Part shown: positions 50,460-58,151 of the stretch, in pieces
Position numbering within the stretch: position 1 is the stretch's first letter
Layout: every line of letters starts with the position of its first letter
Origin: Phytohabitans kaempferiae
Lineage (GTDB): Bacteria; Actinomycetota; Actinomycetes; Mycobacteriales; Micromonosporaceae
Length of the DNA stretch: 64,000 bases
Direction of reading: 5' to 3'
Assembly (NCBI RefSeq): GCF_042433955.1
Contig: NZ_JBHLUH010000009.1
Span: 372,001 to 436,000 of the forward strand
Made by a program: the position numbers and the translations under genes
Notes under the pieces: generated by a model
Databases searched by the model: none
What the model saw: only the letters and a program-made list of their open reading frames with translations
What the model was told of the DNA's origin: nothing

Positions 50460-51529
50460 CAGCGTGCCACCACCGCGTGGCGGGCCAGCCGGAGCGCCTC
50501 GTACGCCGGCGCGTCGCTGAACCGGAACAGGTCGACCGGTCCGTCCGCGCGCAGCGTCAGCGGGCACCAGGACGGTACGACGAAGAGGTCCCCGACACCG
50601 AGCGAAACCTCGCGCTGGTCGAGCGTGACGGTGGCGGAGCCGGTGAAGACCTGCCACACCGACGAGCCCACCTCGCGGCGTGTGGCCGTGACCGTGTCTC
50701 CGGCGAGCCTGTGCATCTCCAACCGGAGGGTTGGCAACGCGTCCCGACCGGTCGTTGGGTTGGTGAAGCGTACGGCCGCGTGGCCCGGTTCGACCGTCGC
50801 GGCGTGCCCCTCCGCCTCCAGCTCCAGCTGGGCGGCGAGCGCGGCGTCGGTGTGCCGCCACCGGTACGCCGGTAGGGGTGAGTGCGGCAGGTCGGCCAGC
50901 CCGGAGAGCGGTCGCAGCCCGGGATGCCCCCACAGCCGCTCCCCCCGCGAGGACTCCGGTGTCGAGTCGTCGGTCAGCTCGTCCGGCCCGAACTCGAAGA
51001 AGCCGGCGTCGAGCTGGGCGACGAGCGGGATGTCCAGCCCGTCCAGCCAGACCATCGGCTCGGCGGCGGTGTTCTGGTGCTCGTGCCACGCCCAGCCGGG
51101 GGTGAGCAGCAGGTCGCCTCGGCGCATCGCGACCGGGTCGCCGTCGACGACCGTCCACACGCCCTCGCCGTCCAGCACGAAGCGGAAGGCGCCCTGCGCG
51201 TGCCGGTGCGCCGGCGCGACCTCCTTCGGGCCGAGGTACTGGACCGCGGCCCAGAGCGTGGGTGTGGCGTACGGCTCGCCGCCGAGGCCGGGGTTGGCCA
51301 GGGCGATTGCCCGCCGCTCGCCGCCGCGGCCGACCGGCACGAGCCGCCCGGCCCGCTCGGCGAGCGGGAAGAGGTCCTTCCAGGCCCACGCGTGCGGCGC
51401 GGCGGCGGGGGCCGGCTCCTGCGGCATCAGCCCGGCTCGCACTGTCCACAGTGGCATGAGCCCGGCCGAGGCGAAGTCGTCGTAGAGCTTCGCGAGCTCC
51501 GCGGATTCCTGGGCGTCGACTGCCGTCAT
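50459..51529 (-). CDS. Gentisate 1,2-dioxygenase
   Basis: A 356-residue bicupin dioxygenase. PLWTVRAGLMPQEPAPAAAP at the N-terminus, iron ligands in PAHRHAQGAFRFVLDGEGVW, LLTPGWAWHEHQN, and the C-terminal cupin with SLGVGDLFVVPSWCPLTLRA. It opens the ring of gentisate between carboxyl- and hydroxyl-bearing carbons to give maleylpyruvate, using Fe(II) and oxygen. It is the first gene of a minus-strand operon whose next genes are the other two gentisate enzymes. It is divergent from an IclR regulator across 57 nt. The upstream source of gentisate may be the hydroxylase at 25312-26550. Confidence 0.9.
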   Translation of the reverse strand: MTAVDAQESAELAKLYDDFASAGLMPLWTVRAGLMPQEPAPAAAPHAWAWKDLFPLAERAGRLVPVGRGGERRAIALANPGLGGEPYATPTLWAAVQYLGPKEVAPAHRHAQGAFRFVLDGEGVWTVVDGDPVAMRRGDLLLTPGWAWHEHQNTAAEPMVWLDGLDIPLVAQLDAGFFEFGPDELTDDSTPESSRGERLWGHPGLRPLSGLADLPHSPLPAYRWRHTDAALAAQLELEAEGHAATVEPGHAAVRFTNPTTGRDALPTLRLEMHRLAGDTVTATRREVGSSVWQVFTGSATVTLDQREVSLGVGDLFVVPSWCPLTLRADGPVDLFRFSDAPAYEALRLARHAVVAR

Positions 51530-51533
51530 GCGG

Positions 51534-51586
51534 CCAGCGTATGCAGCTTCTTTACCATGGAACGCTGGGCCGGCCATAATTCTCTG
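51534..51586. promoter_or_regulatory. Divergent gentisate/IclR control region
   Basis: A perfect 7-bp inverted repeat, CCAGCGT (51534-51540) and ACGCTGG (51562-51568), sits between the dioxygenase and IclR starts, a plausible IclR-family operator. On the plus strand a -10 CATAAT (51575-51580) ends 6 nt before GTG 51587, so the regulator mRNA is likely leaderless. Confidence 0.6.
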
Positions 51587-52348
51587 GTGCAGAATGAGGT
51601 TCCATACCGCATCGAGTCGGTCGACAACGCGCTCCGGCTGATCCTGCTGCTGCGCGACCGGTCCCGGGTCGGTGTGGCGGAGGCGGCCCGCGAGCTTGGC
51701 GTGGCGCCGTCGACCGCACACCGGCTGTTGCAGATGTTGCGGTTCCACGGCTTCGCCGTGCAGGACCCCACACGCGCCTACCGGCCCGGTCCGGTCTTCG
51801 CCGACCTCGGCCTCGCCGGCCGGCCCGGCCGCGACCTGCGCTCGGTCGTGCGCCCGCACCTGGAGGCGCTCTGCGCCGAGCTTCAGGAGACCGTGCACCT
51901 GGTCGTGCTCCAGGGCACGGCGGCCCGGTTCGTCGACGGCGCCGAGGCGACGCACGGGCTGCGGGTCGGCTCGCGGGCCGGCATGTCGCTGCCGGCGCAC
52001 TCCACCTCCGGCGGCAAGGTGCTGCTGGCCCAGCTCTCCCCGGCCGAGCTGACCGCGCTCTACCCTCGGGGCCTGCCCGCGACGTACGGTCCGGCGGTCG
52101 CCGACCTCGCGGCGCTGCGCCGGCAGCTCACCGCGGCCCGGCGGCTGGGCTACGCGGTCAACCGGGAGGAGAGCGAGCGGGGCATCATCGGCGTGGGCGT
52201 CTGCCTGCGCGACAGCGCGGGGCGGGTGCGCGGGGCGCTGGCGGTCGGCATGCCCACCGCGCGCTGCCCCAACTCCCGCGTGCCCTCGGTCGCCCGGGCG
52301 CTGCACGCCGCCGCCGACGCGGTCCGGGCGGGCCTTGACGAGACCTGA
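51587..52348 (+). CDS. IclR-family transcriptional regulator of the gentisate genes
   Basis: A 253-residue IclR-family protein. N-terminal winged helix: ESVDNALRLILLLRDRSRVG and AARELGVAPSTAHRLLQMLR. C-terminal effector domain: ETVHLVVLQGTAARFVDGAE, LPAHSTSGGKVLLAQLSPAE and YAVNREESERGIIGVGVCLR. IclR regulators commonly control aromatic acid degradation operons coded beside them, often activating on the pathway substrate. GTG 51587 follows the CATAAT -10 by 6 nt; ATG 51557 is a poorer in-frame alternative because it lies upstream of that box. It is divergent from gentisate dioxygenase. Confidence 0.88.
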   Translation: MQNEVPYRIESVDNALRLILLLRDRSRVGVAEAARELGVAPSTAHRLLQMLRFHGFAVQDPTRAYRPGPVFADLGLAGRPGRDLRSVVRPHLEALCAELQETVHLVVLQGTAARFVDGAEATHGLRVGSRAGMSLPAHSTSGGKVLLAQLSPAELTALYPRGLPATYGPAVADLAALRRQLTAARRLGYAVNREESERGIIGVGVCLRDSAGRVRGALAVGMPTARCPNSRVPSVARALHAAADAVRAGLDET

Positions 52349-52423
52349 CGCGCTGCCGACGGCCACGAGGCGACCCCCAACCGGGCAGCCGGCGGCGGTG
52401 CCGGCGTGGCGAGGACGTTACCA

Positions 52424-52437
52424 ACGAAGCGCTTGTT
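52424..52437 (+). promoter_or_regulatory. KstR2-like operator upstream of an SDR gene
   Basis: ACGAAGCGCTTGTT differs from AnCAAGnnCTTGnT at one base. TTGTTT (52434-52439) could serve as a -35, but no clear -10 is visible. The same GACGTTACCAA context flanks the site at 35181. Confidence 0.7.
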
Positions 52438-52492
52438 TGTCGACGCCCCGAGCCGCAGGATGAAGATCCATCCGCCGGCGAAGGGATGCGCG

Positions 52493-53386
52493 ATGAACAC
52501 CGATCTGACCGGCCGCACGGTGGTCGTGGCCGGTGCCGGTGGCGGCGGCATCGGCACGGCGGTCGCGGCCGCCGTGGGGGCGGCCGGCGCCCACGTGGTC
52601 GCCGTCGACCGCGACCCGGAGCGGCTGGCCCCCGCTGTCGAGCGGCTACGCGCGGCCGGCGCGTCCGTGGCCCCGGTGGTCGCCGACGTACTGGACGCCG
52701 CCGACCGGGCCGCTGTGGTGGCCGCCGCGCGGGAGGCGCCCGCTCCCCTGTACGGGCTGGTCACCGTGGCCGGCGGGATCGCGGCGCCGTACTGGGGACC
52801 GACCCTCGACGTCGACCCCGGGCGTTGGCGCGAGGTGGTCGCGCTCAACCTCGACTACGTGGCCTTCCTCGGTGCCGAGCTGGCCCGGCTGATCGTCGAC
52901 GGCGGCGGCCCCGGTGCGGTGGTCGCGGTCTCCTCGGTCAGCGGGATCGGCGCGGCGCCGTTCCACGCGCCGTACGGCGCCGCCAAGGCCGGGCTGATCA
53001 GCCTCGTCCGCACGCTCGCGCTGGAGTGGTCCGAGCACGGCATCCGGGTCAACGCGGTGGCGCCCGGCACGATCGCCACACCGACCTCGGGGGCCGCCGC
53101 CGACCCCGGGCGCGACCGGGCCGCGGTGCCGCTGGGCCGGCGCGGGCGACCGGAGGAGGTGGCCGGGGCGGTGCTCTTCCTCCTCTCCGACCTGGCCGCC
53201 TACGTGACCGGGCAGTGCCTCGCCGTGGACGGCGGCATGAGCGTCAAAGGTGCCCATCTGGCCGATGACAACACGCCCGTCTTCGTGACCGACCCGGCGA
53301 TGCGGGCGGCGATGCGCGGCGGCGCCGACCGCCCGGAGCCCTCGGGGAGCGAAGCGAGCGCGACCGCCGCAGAACCACCGGCGTAA
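52493..53386 (+). CDS. Short-chain dehydrogenase/reductase with C-terminal extension
   Basis: A 297-residue SDR: VAGAGGGGIGTAVAAAVGAA (a slightly altered glycine motif), AVDRDPERL (NAD type), VTVAGGIAAPYWGP in place of the usual NNAG, the serine in AVSSVSGIGAAPFHA, and YGAAKAGLISLVRTLALEWS. The family part ends at about residue 255; the remaining 40 residues include PVFVTDPAMRAAMRGG and a tail (SGSEASATAAEPP) encoded by the AGCGAAGCGAGCGCGACC repeat found also at the end of the ATPase gene at 36415. GAAGGG at 52480 precedes ATG 52493. The importer operon starts 107 nt later with its own promoter. Confidence 0.85.
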   Translation: MNTDLTGRTVVVAGAGGGGIGTAVAAAVGAAGAHVVAVDRDPERLAPAVERLRAAGASVAPVVADVLDAADRAAVVAAAREAPAPLYGLVTVAGGIAAPYWGPTLDVDPGRWREVVALNLDYVAFLGAELARLIVDGGGPGAVVAVSSVSGIGAAPFHAPYGAAKAGLISLVRTLALEWSEHGIRVNAVAPGTIATPTSGAAADPGRDRAAVPLGRRGRPEEVAGAVLFLLSDLAAYVTGQCLAVDGGMSVKGAHLADDNTPVFVTDPAMRAAMRGGADRPEPSGSEASATAAEPPA

Positions 53387-53393
53387 CCGAGCC

Positions 53394-53441
53394 TTGACAC
53401 GCCGAAACCACACATCCATACTCCCAAACCAAGCGCTTGCT
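53394..53441 (+). promoter_or_regulatory. Strong promoter with KstR2-type operator at the start site
   Basis: TTGACA at 53394-53399, a 17-nt spacer, and CATACT at 53417-53422. ACCAAGCGCTTGCT (53428-53441), a full consensus match, covers the expected transcription start. It controls the branched-chain-type importer operon. Confidence 0.88.
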
Positions 53442-53492
53442 TGCTTCGCCCGGCTGGCGGGCAGACCTGAATAGCCCAGGAGCGTGGTATCC

Positions 53493-54701
53493 ATGGTGCG
53501 AGGTATCCGGCTGACAGCGGCCGTGACCATTGGCGCGCTGTGCGCCACCTTGACCGCGTGTGGCGGCGACGACGGGGGCAGCGGATCGAGCGACCCCTTC
53601 CGGATCGGCGCGGTGGCCCCGCTGTCCGGCCCGTACGCCGCGATCGGCACCGGTGTCAAGGAAGGACTCGAGCTCGGCGCCGAGGAGGTGAACGCCAACG
53701 GCGGCATCCTGGGCCGGCAGGTCGAGGTGCAGACGCTGGACAGCGCCGGCGACCCGGCCCGCGGCCTGGCCGCCGCGCAGCAGCTCGTCGAGCGCGACAA
53801 GGTCGACTTCGTCTACCCCGACGCCTTTCCCAACGTGGTGCTGGCCATCCTGCAGTACACCAGCGCGCGCAACGTCCTGACCGTCACCGCGGGCGCGACC
53901 CCGGCCATCACCGAGATCGACAAGTACCCCTTCAGCTTCTCGATCGGCGCCCCGTTCAACGCGTACGACGAGCAGATGGCCGCCCAGTTCAAGGCCATCA
54001 ACGCCACCGACATCGGGCTGCTGGTCACCGACGACACCTCCGGCACCGCGTTCACCGCGGTCTGGGAGAAGGACTTCCCCGCCGCCGGACTCAACATCAA
54101 GGCGGTCGAGCGGTACAGCCCGACGGCCACCGACGTGACCGCGACGCTGCAACGGCTGCGCGGCGCCGGCATCCAGGCGATCGCGTTCTACGGCGCCGGG
54201 ACGCAGACCTCGGCGGTCATGCAGGGCATCGAGGCGCTCGGCTGGGACGTGCCGGTCGTGGCGCAGACCGCCTCGGTCACCGGCGACCTGGCGACGCTGA
54301 TCCCGGCCGCCGTCCAGGACCAGTTCCGGGCGGTCGCCCTGCGCATCCTCGGCCGGAGCACGCCGGACGCGGTCGACGCGACGTTCCAGCCGTTCACCGG
54401 CAAGCTCAAGTCCGCCGGGCCGATCGTCAGCCTGGTCGGCTCGGCCGTCAGCCGCGACATCGTGCTGCTGCTCAAGTGGGCGTACGAGAAGGCGGGCAGC
54501 ACCGACTCCGCGGCGGTACGCACCGCACTGGAGAGTACCGGCGCCTCCCCGCCCGACCTGGACCTGCTGGCGAGCCCGGTGCCCGCGTTCAGCGCCACCG
54601 TGCACAACATGAGCGCGACCCGGTTCCCGCCGGAGCTGCTGACCGTCATCAAGCCGAGCAAGCCCCTGGACGGGACGTACGAGATCCTCGCCGGGAGCTG
54701 A
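53493..54701 (+). CDS. ABC transporter substrate-binding lipoprotein, LivK type
   Basis: A 402-residue type I periplasmic-binding lipoprotein. Signal LTAAVTIGALCATLTACGG with lipidated cysteine 23; then FRIGAVAPLSGPYAAIGTGV, GLELGAEEVNANGGILGRQV, DDTSGTAFTAVWEKDFPAAG and VTATLQRLRGAGIQAIAFYG. LivK-like proteins bind branched-chain amino acids, amides or aromatic acids. ATG 53493 is preferred over GTG 53484 because AGGAG (53478-53482) lies 10 nt from the former and only 1 nt from the latter. It opens a four-gene importer operon under a KstR2-type operator, so a steroid or aromatic acid ligand is suggested. Confidence 0.9.
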   Translation: MVRGIRLTAAVTIGALCATLTACGGDDGGSGSSDPFRIGAVAPLSGPYAAIGTGVKEGLELGAEEVNANGGILGRQVEVQTLDSAGDPARGLAAAQQLVERDKVDFVYPDAFPNVVLAILQYTSARNVLTVTAGATPAITEIDKYPFSFSIGAPFNAYDEQMAAQFKAINATDIGLLVTDDTSGTAFTAVWEKDFPAAGLNIKAVERYSPTATDVTATLQRLRGAGIQAIAFYGAGTQTSAVMQGIEALGWDVPVVAQTASVTGDLATLIPAAVQDQFRAVALRILGRSTPDAVDATFQPFTGKLKSAGPIVSLVGSAVSRDIVLLLKWAYEKAGSTDSAAVRTALESTGASPPDLDLLASPVPAFSATVHNMSATRFPPELLTVIKPSKPLDGTYEILAGS

Positions 54702-54704
54702 CCG

Positions 54705-55394
54705 ATGACCGCCGAGGCGACGCTGACGGTCGAGGATCTCAAGGCGTGGTACGGCCAGGCGCGGGCCCTCTTCGGCGTCGACCTGACCGTGCGGCCGGGC
54801 CAGATCGTCGGGGTACTGGGGCACAACGGTGCCGGCAAGACCACCTTGCTGCGCTCCATCGCCGGCGTGCACCGCTCCCGCTCGGGGACGGTCCGCCTCG
54901 GCGAAACCGACCTGCGGGCGAAGTCCGCCGACGCGATCGCCCGGGCCGGGCTCAGCCTGGTCCGGGAGGGCGCCCGCGTCTTCGACTCGATGACCGTCAC
55001 GCAGAATCTGGCCCTCGGCCGACAGTTGGCCCGCCGCCGGGGCACCGAGCCGCCCGCCCTGGAGACGGTCCTCGACGTGTTCCCCGCGCTGCGTGACCGG
55101 CTCGGCGTCAAGGGGGCACTGCTCAGCGGCGGCCAGCGCCAGATGCTCTCGCTGGCGCGGGCGCTGCTGTCCCGCCCCTCCGTGCTGCTGCTGGACGAGC
55201 CGTCCGCCGGCCTCGCGCCGGTCGTGGCCAAGGAGGTCTTCGACGCGGTGCGCACGCTCGCCGGCGACGGCGTCGCCCTGCTGTTGACCGAACAGAACCC
55301 GCACTGGTTGCGCGGCCTCGCCGACACCGTCTACCTGCTGGAGAGCGGGAAGGTCGCGCGCAGCGGGGTCATGGAGGAGGTGGTCGGCGGATGA
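54705..55394 (+). CDS. ABC transporter ATPase, LivF type
   Basis: A 229-residue ATPase: GHNGAGKTTLLRSIAG (Walker A), LVREGARVFDSMTVTQNLAL, LSGGQRQMLSLARALLSR, LLLDEPSAGLAP, and LTEQNPHWLRGLA at the switch region. The usual switch glutamine/histidine context is EQN here, normal for LivF. ATG 54705 is 3 nt after the binding-protein stop. The second ATPase of the system is fused to a permease at 56295-58151. Confidence 0.9.
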   Translation: MTAEATLTVEDLKAWYGQARALFGVDLTVRPGQIVGVLGHNGAGKTTLLRSIAGVHRSRSGTVRLGETDLRAKSADAIARAGLSLVREGARVFDSMTVTQNLALGRQLARRRGTEPPALETVLDVFPALRDRLGVKGALLSGGQRQMLSLARALLSRPSVLLLDEPSAGLAPVVAKEVFDAVRTLAGDGVALLLTEQNPHWLRGLADTVYLLESGKVARSGVMEEVVGG

Positions 55395-56302
55395 ACCAGA
55401 ACCTGCTGCTGTTGCTCACCGGCATCACCGCCGGGTTGGGCCTCGGCGCGATCTACACCGTGGTCGCGCTCGGCTACAACCTCGTGCTCGCCGCGTCGGG
55501 CATCTTCAACTTCTCGCTCGGGGCGGTCGTGATGGGCGGGACGATCGCCGCCTATTACCTCACCGTCCACCTCGCCTGGCCGGTCTGGCTGGCCGTACCG
55601 GTCGTGCTCGCCCTCGGGTACGCCGCCGGTGTGCTCTCGTACTACATCGTGGTCCGCACGGTGGCCCGGGCCCGCGACGTCAACATCTCCGCGGTCGTCA
55701 CCTCGCTCGGCCTGGGCCTGGCCGCGGTCGCCGCGGCCGGCGTGCTCTTCGGGGTCAACAACCGCAGCGTGCCGTCGTACATCTCGACCCGCCCCATCAT
55801 CGTCGGCGACGTGCCGATCCGCCCCATCTACGTGGTGATGGTGGCCTTCGCGCTGGTCGTCGCCGTCGCCATCGACCTCGTACTGCGTCGCACCGGCGTG
55901 GGCCAGGCCGTACGGGCGACGCTGGAGGACCGCGAGGGCGCCGCGTTGCAGGGCGTACCGACGCAGAACATCGTGCGGAACACGTTCGCGCTCGCCGGGA
56001 TGCTGGCCGGGATGGCCGGCTACCTCATCGCACCGATCACCGGCGCGGAGCCGACGGTCGGCACGACCCAGGCGCTGTACGGCTTCGCCGCGGTGGCCAT
56101 CGGCGGCTTCGGCAGCTTCGGCGGCGCGGTCACCGGCGGGCTGATCGTCGGGCTCACCACCGGCATCGTGCCGGCCTTCCTCGCGCCCGCGTACGTCACC
56201 CCGCTGGTCATCGCCATCATGTTCCTGGTCCTGCTGATCCGGCCGCAAGGGCTGCAAGGCGCCGCGGGACTCTTCGGCGCGAAGGCGCAACGCGATGTCT
56301 GA
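55391..56302 (+). CDS. ABC transporter permease, LivH type
   Basis: A 303-residue permease of the branched-chain amino acid family with about eight membrane helices, for example LLLTGITAGLGLGAIYTVVA, WLAVPVVLALGYAAGVL and VIAIMFLVLLIRPQGLQGAA. GFAAVAIGGFGSFGGAVTGG is the family ATPase-contact region. It overlaps LivF by 4 bp and the fused permease-ATPase by 8 bp. Confidence 0.9.
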   Translation: MNQNLLLLLTGITAGLGLGAIYTVVALGYNLVLAASGIFNFSLGAVVMGGTIAAYYLTVHLAWPVWLAVPVVLALGYAAGVLSYYIVVRTVARARDVNISAVVTSLGLGLAAVAAAGVLFGVNNRSVPSYISTRPIIVGDVPIRPIYVVMVAFALVVAVAIDLVLRRTGVGQAVRATLEDREGAALQGVPTQNIVRNTFALAGMLAGMAGYLIAPITGAEPTVGTTQALYGFAAVAIGGFGSFGGAVTGGLIVGLTTGIVPAFLAPAYVTPLVIAIMFLVLLIRPQGLQGAAGLFGAKAQRDV

Positions 56303-58151
56303 ACGCATCGCGACCGCGCGCCGCCTCGCCCGCCACCGCCCGCTGCTCGTACCGGCGGTCGTCTTCGCCGTCCTGCTCCTGCTGCCGCTCGTGGTCCAGG
56401 AGTCGTACGCGCTCGGCCGCTACCAGCTCATCCTCATCTACGGCCTGCTCGCGCTGGGCATGCACTTCCAGCTCGGCTTCGGCGGCCAGTTCGCGCTCGG
56501 GCAGGGCGTGGCGATGGGCGTCGCGGCGTACGCCTCGGGCCTGCTCGTCCTGCACGCCGGCATCCCCACCGAGCTGTCACTGCTGGCCGCCATCGCCGCC
56601 GCCGTCGTCACCAACGTGCTGCTGAGCCTGCCCAGCCTGCGCCTCAACGGCTGGTACCTGGCGCTGGCGACCATCTTCCTCGCCGCCGCATTCCCGGACA
56701 TCGTGCGCATCGGGCCGGAGTGGCTGGGCGAGGACATCGGCTTCGGCGGCATCGCGCCGCTGAGCCTGCTCGGCCGCGACCTCGGCCCGATCGGCGTCTA
56801 CCTGCTCGTCGTCGTGCTGCTGGCGCTGGCCTGGTTCCTGGTCCGCAACCTCATGCGCTCCGGCTGGGGGACGCTGCTCGGCGGCCTGCGCGAGTCGCCG
56901 CCGGCGACCCTCTCCACCGGCGTGCGCCTCGGCCCGCTCCAGCTCCTGGTGTACGTGGTCTCGGCGATCCCCCTCGGCCTCGCCGGCGGCCTGACCGCGC
57001 AGATCAACCAGTACGTGAGCGCGCAGTCGTACGGCCTGTCGCTGACCAACCTGGCGCTGGCCAGCGTCCTGCTCGGCGGCACCGGCACGCTGTGGGGCCC
57101 GCTCGTGGGCACCGTGATCCTCCAGGGCATCAGCTTCTTCATCGACCCGTTCAGCCCGCTCAACGGCGTCTTCCTCGGCGTGGCGCTGATCGTCACGCGG
57201 ATCGCCCTGCCCCAGGGCATCGTCGGCTCCGCCGCCGAGATCACCGCGCGCCTGCGCCGCCGCCGCGATCCGGAGCCCACGACGCTCGCGCGGGCCGAGC
57301 GACCACCGGACCTGCCGGCCATCCTGCGCGAGCGGTCCGAGCCCACCACGCCGGTACCGCCGCTGGTCGTCGCCGGCATCACCAAGAGCTTCGGCGGAAA
57401 CTCGGTGCTGCGCGGGGTCGACCTGCGCGTGGAGCCCGGCCGGCTGGTCGCGCTCATCGGCAGCAACGGCTCCGGCAAGACCACGCTCATCAACGTGGTC
57501 ACCGGCTTCGTCCGCCCCGACGGCGGCAGCGCGACGGTCGCCGGGCGGGACGTCACCGGCCAGTCCACGCCACACGTGGCCGAGGCAGGGCTGCGCCGTA
57601 CGTTCCAGGTGCCCCGCCTCATTCCACAAGCGACGGTACGGGAGAACGTGGAGCTGGGCGTACTGGCGACCCGCCGGGCCGGCCTCGCCGCCACCGTGCT
57701 GCGCACGCCCCGACACCGCCGGATCGAGGCCGAGCGGGCGGCCGACGCGACCGACGTGTGCCGCTGGCTCGGGCTCCCCGACGAGGTCATCGACCGCTCC
57801 GCGGCAGAGCTGTCCCTCGGCCTCAAGCGGGTCGTGGAGATCGGTCGCGCGGTGATCGCCCGCCCCGCCCTGGTCTGCCTGGACGAGCCGGCCGCCGGCC
57901 TCAACGAGGCGGAGATCGAACGGCTCGCCGCCGCCCTCCGCCAGCTCGTGGCGGCCGGCATCGCGGTGCTGCTCATCGAGCACAACGTGCGCTTCGTCCT
58001 CGCCGTCAGCGACGACCTCCACCTGCTCAAGGACGGCCGGATCGCCGCCAGCGTCGACCTCACCGCCGACCGCACCGCCCCGCTTCCCAAGGATCTCGCC
58101 GACTACCTGGCCTGGGACGACGTCTCCTCCACACCGGCGGCGCCGCGGTGA
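56295..58151 (+). CDS. Fused LivM permease - LivG ATPase
   Basis: A 618-residue fusion. Residues 1-300 are a LivM-type permease (LIYGLLALGMHFQLGFGGQF, LRLNGWYLALATIFLAAAFP, SVLLGGTGTLWGPLVGTVIL). After a charged linker of about 45 residues comes a LivG-type ATPase with GSNGSGKTTLINVVTGF (Walker A), AEAGLRRTFQVPRL, AELSLGLKRVVEIGRAVIAR (signature, slightly altered), VCLDEPAAGLNEAEIERLAA and LIEHNVRFVLAVSDD. Such fusions occur in actinobacteria and ensure equal amounts of both parts. It completes a transporter with LivK, LivF and LivH. Its stop overlaps the next SDR start by 4 nt. Confidence 0.92.
   Translation: MSERIATARRLARHRPLLVPAVVFAVLLLLPLVVQESYALGRYQLILIYGLLALGMHFQLGFGGQFALGQGVAMGVAAYASGLLVLHAGIPTELSLLAAIAAAVVTNVLLSLPSLRLNGWYLALATIFLAAAFPDIVRIGPEWLGEDIGFGGIAPLSLLGRDLGPIGVYLLVVVLLALAWFLVRNLMRSGWGTLLGGLRESPPATLSTGVRLGPLQLLVYVVSAIPLGLAGGLTAQINQYVSAQSYGLSLTNLALASVLLGGTGTLWGPLVGTVILQGISFFIDPFSPLNGVFLGVALIVTRIALPQGIVGSAAEITARLRRRRDPEPTTLARAERPPDLPAILRERSEPTTPVPPLVVAGITKSFGGNSVLRGVDLRVEPGRLVALIGSNGSGKTTLINVVTGFVRPDGGSATVAGRDVTGQSTPHVAEAGLRRTFQVPRLIPQATVRENVELGVLATRRAGLAATVLRTPRHRRIEAERAADATDVCRWLGLPDEVIDRSAAELSLGLKRVVEIGRAVIARPALVCLDEPAAGLNEAEIERLAAALRQLVAAGIAVLLIEHNVRFVLAVSDDLHLLKDGRIAASVDLTADRTAPLPKDLADYLAWDDVSSTPAAPR

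Noticed and set aside
56577..58022. Long minus-strand open frame opposite the LivM-LivG fusion
   Set aside because: The composition (Arg, Glu, Ala, His) is that of an antisense shadow, and the plus strand shows membrane helices and Walker motifs.
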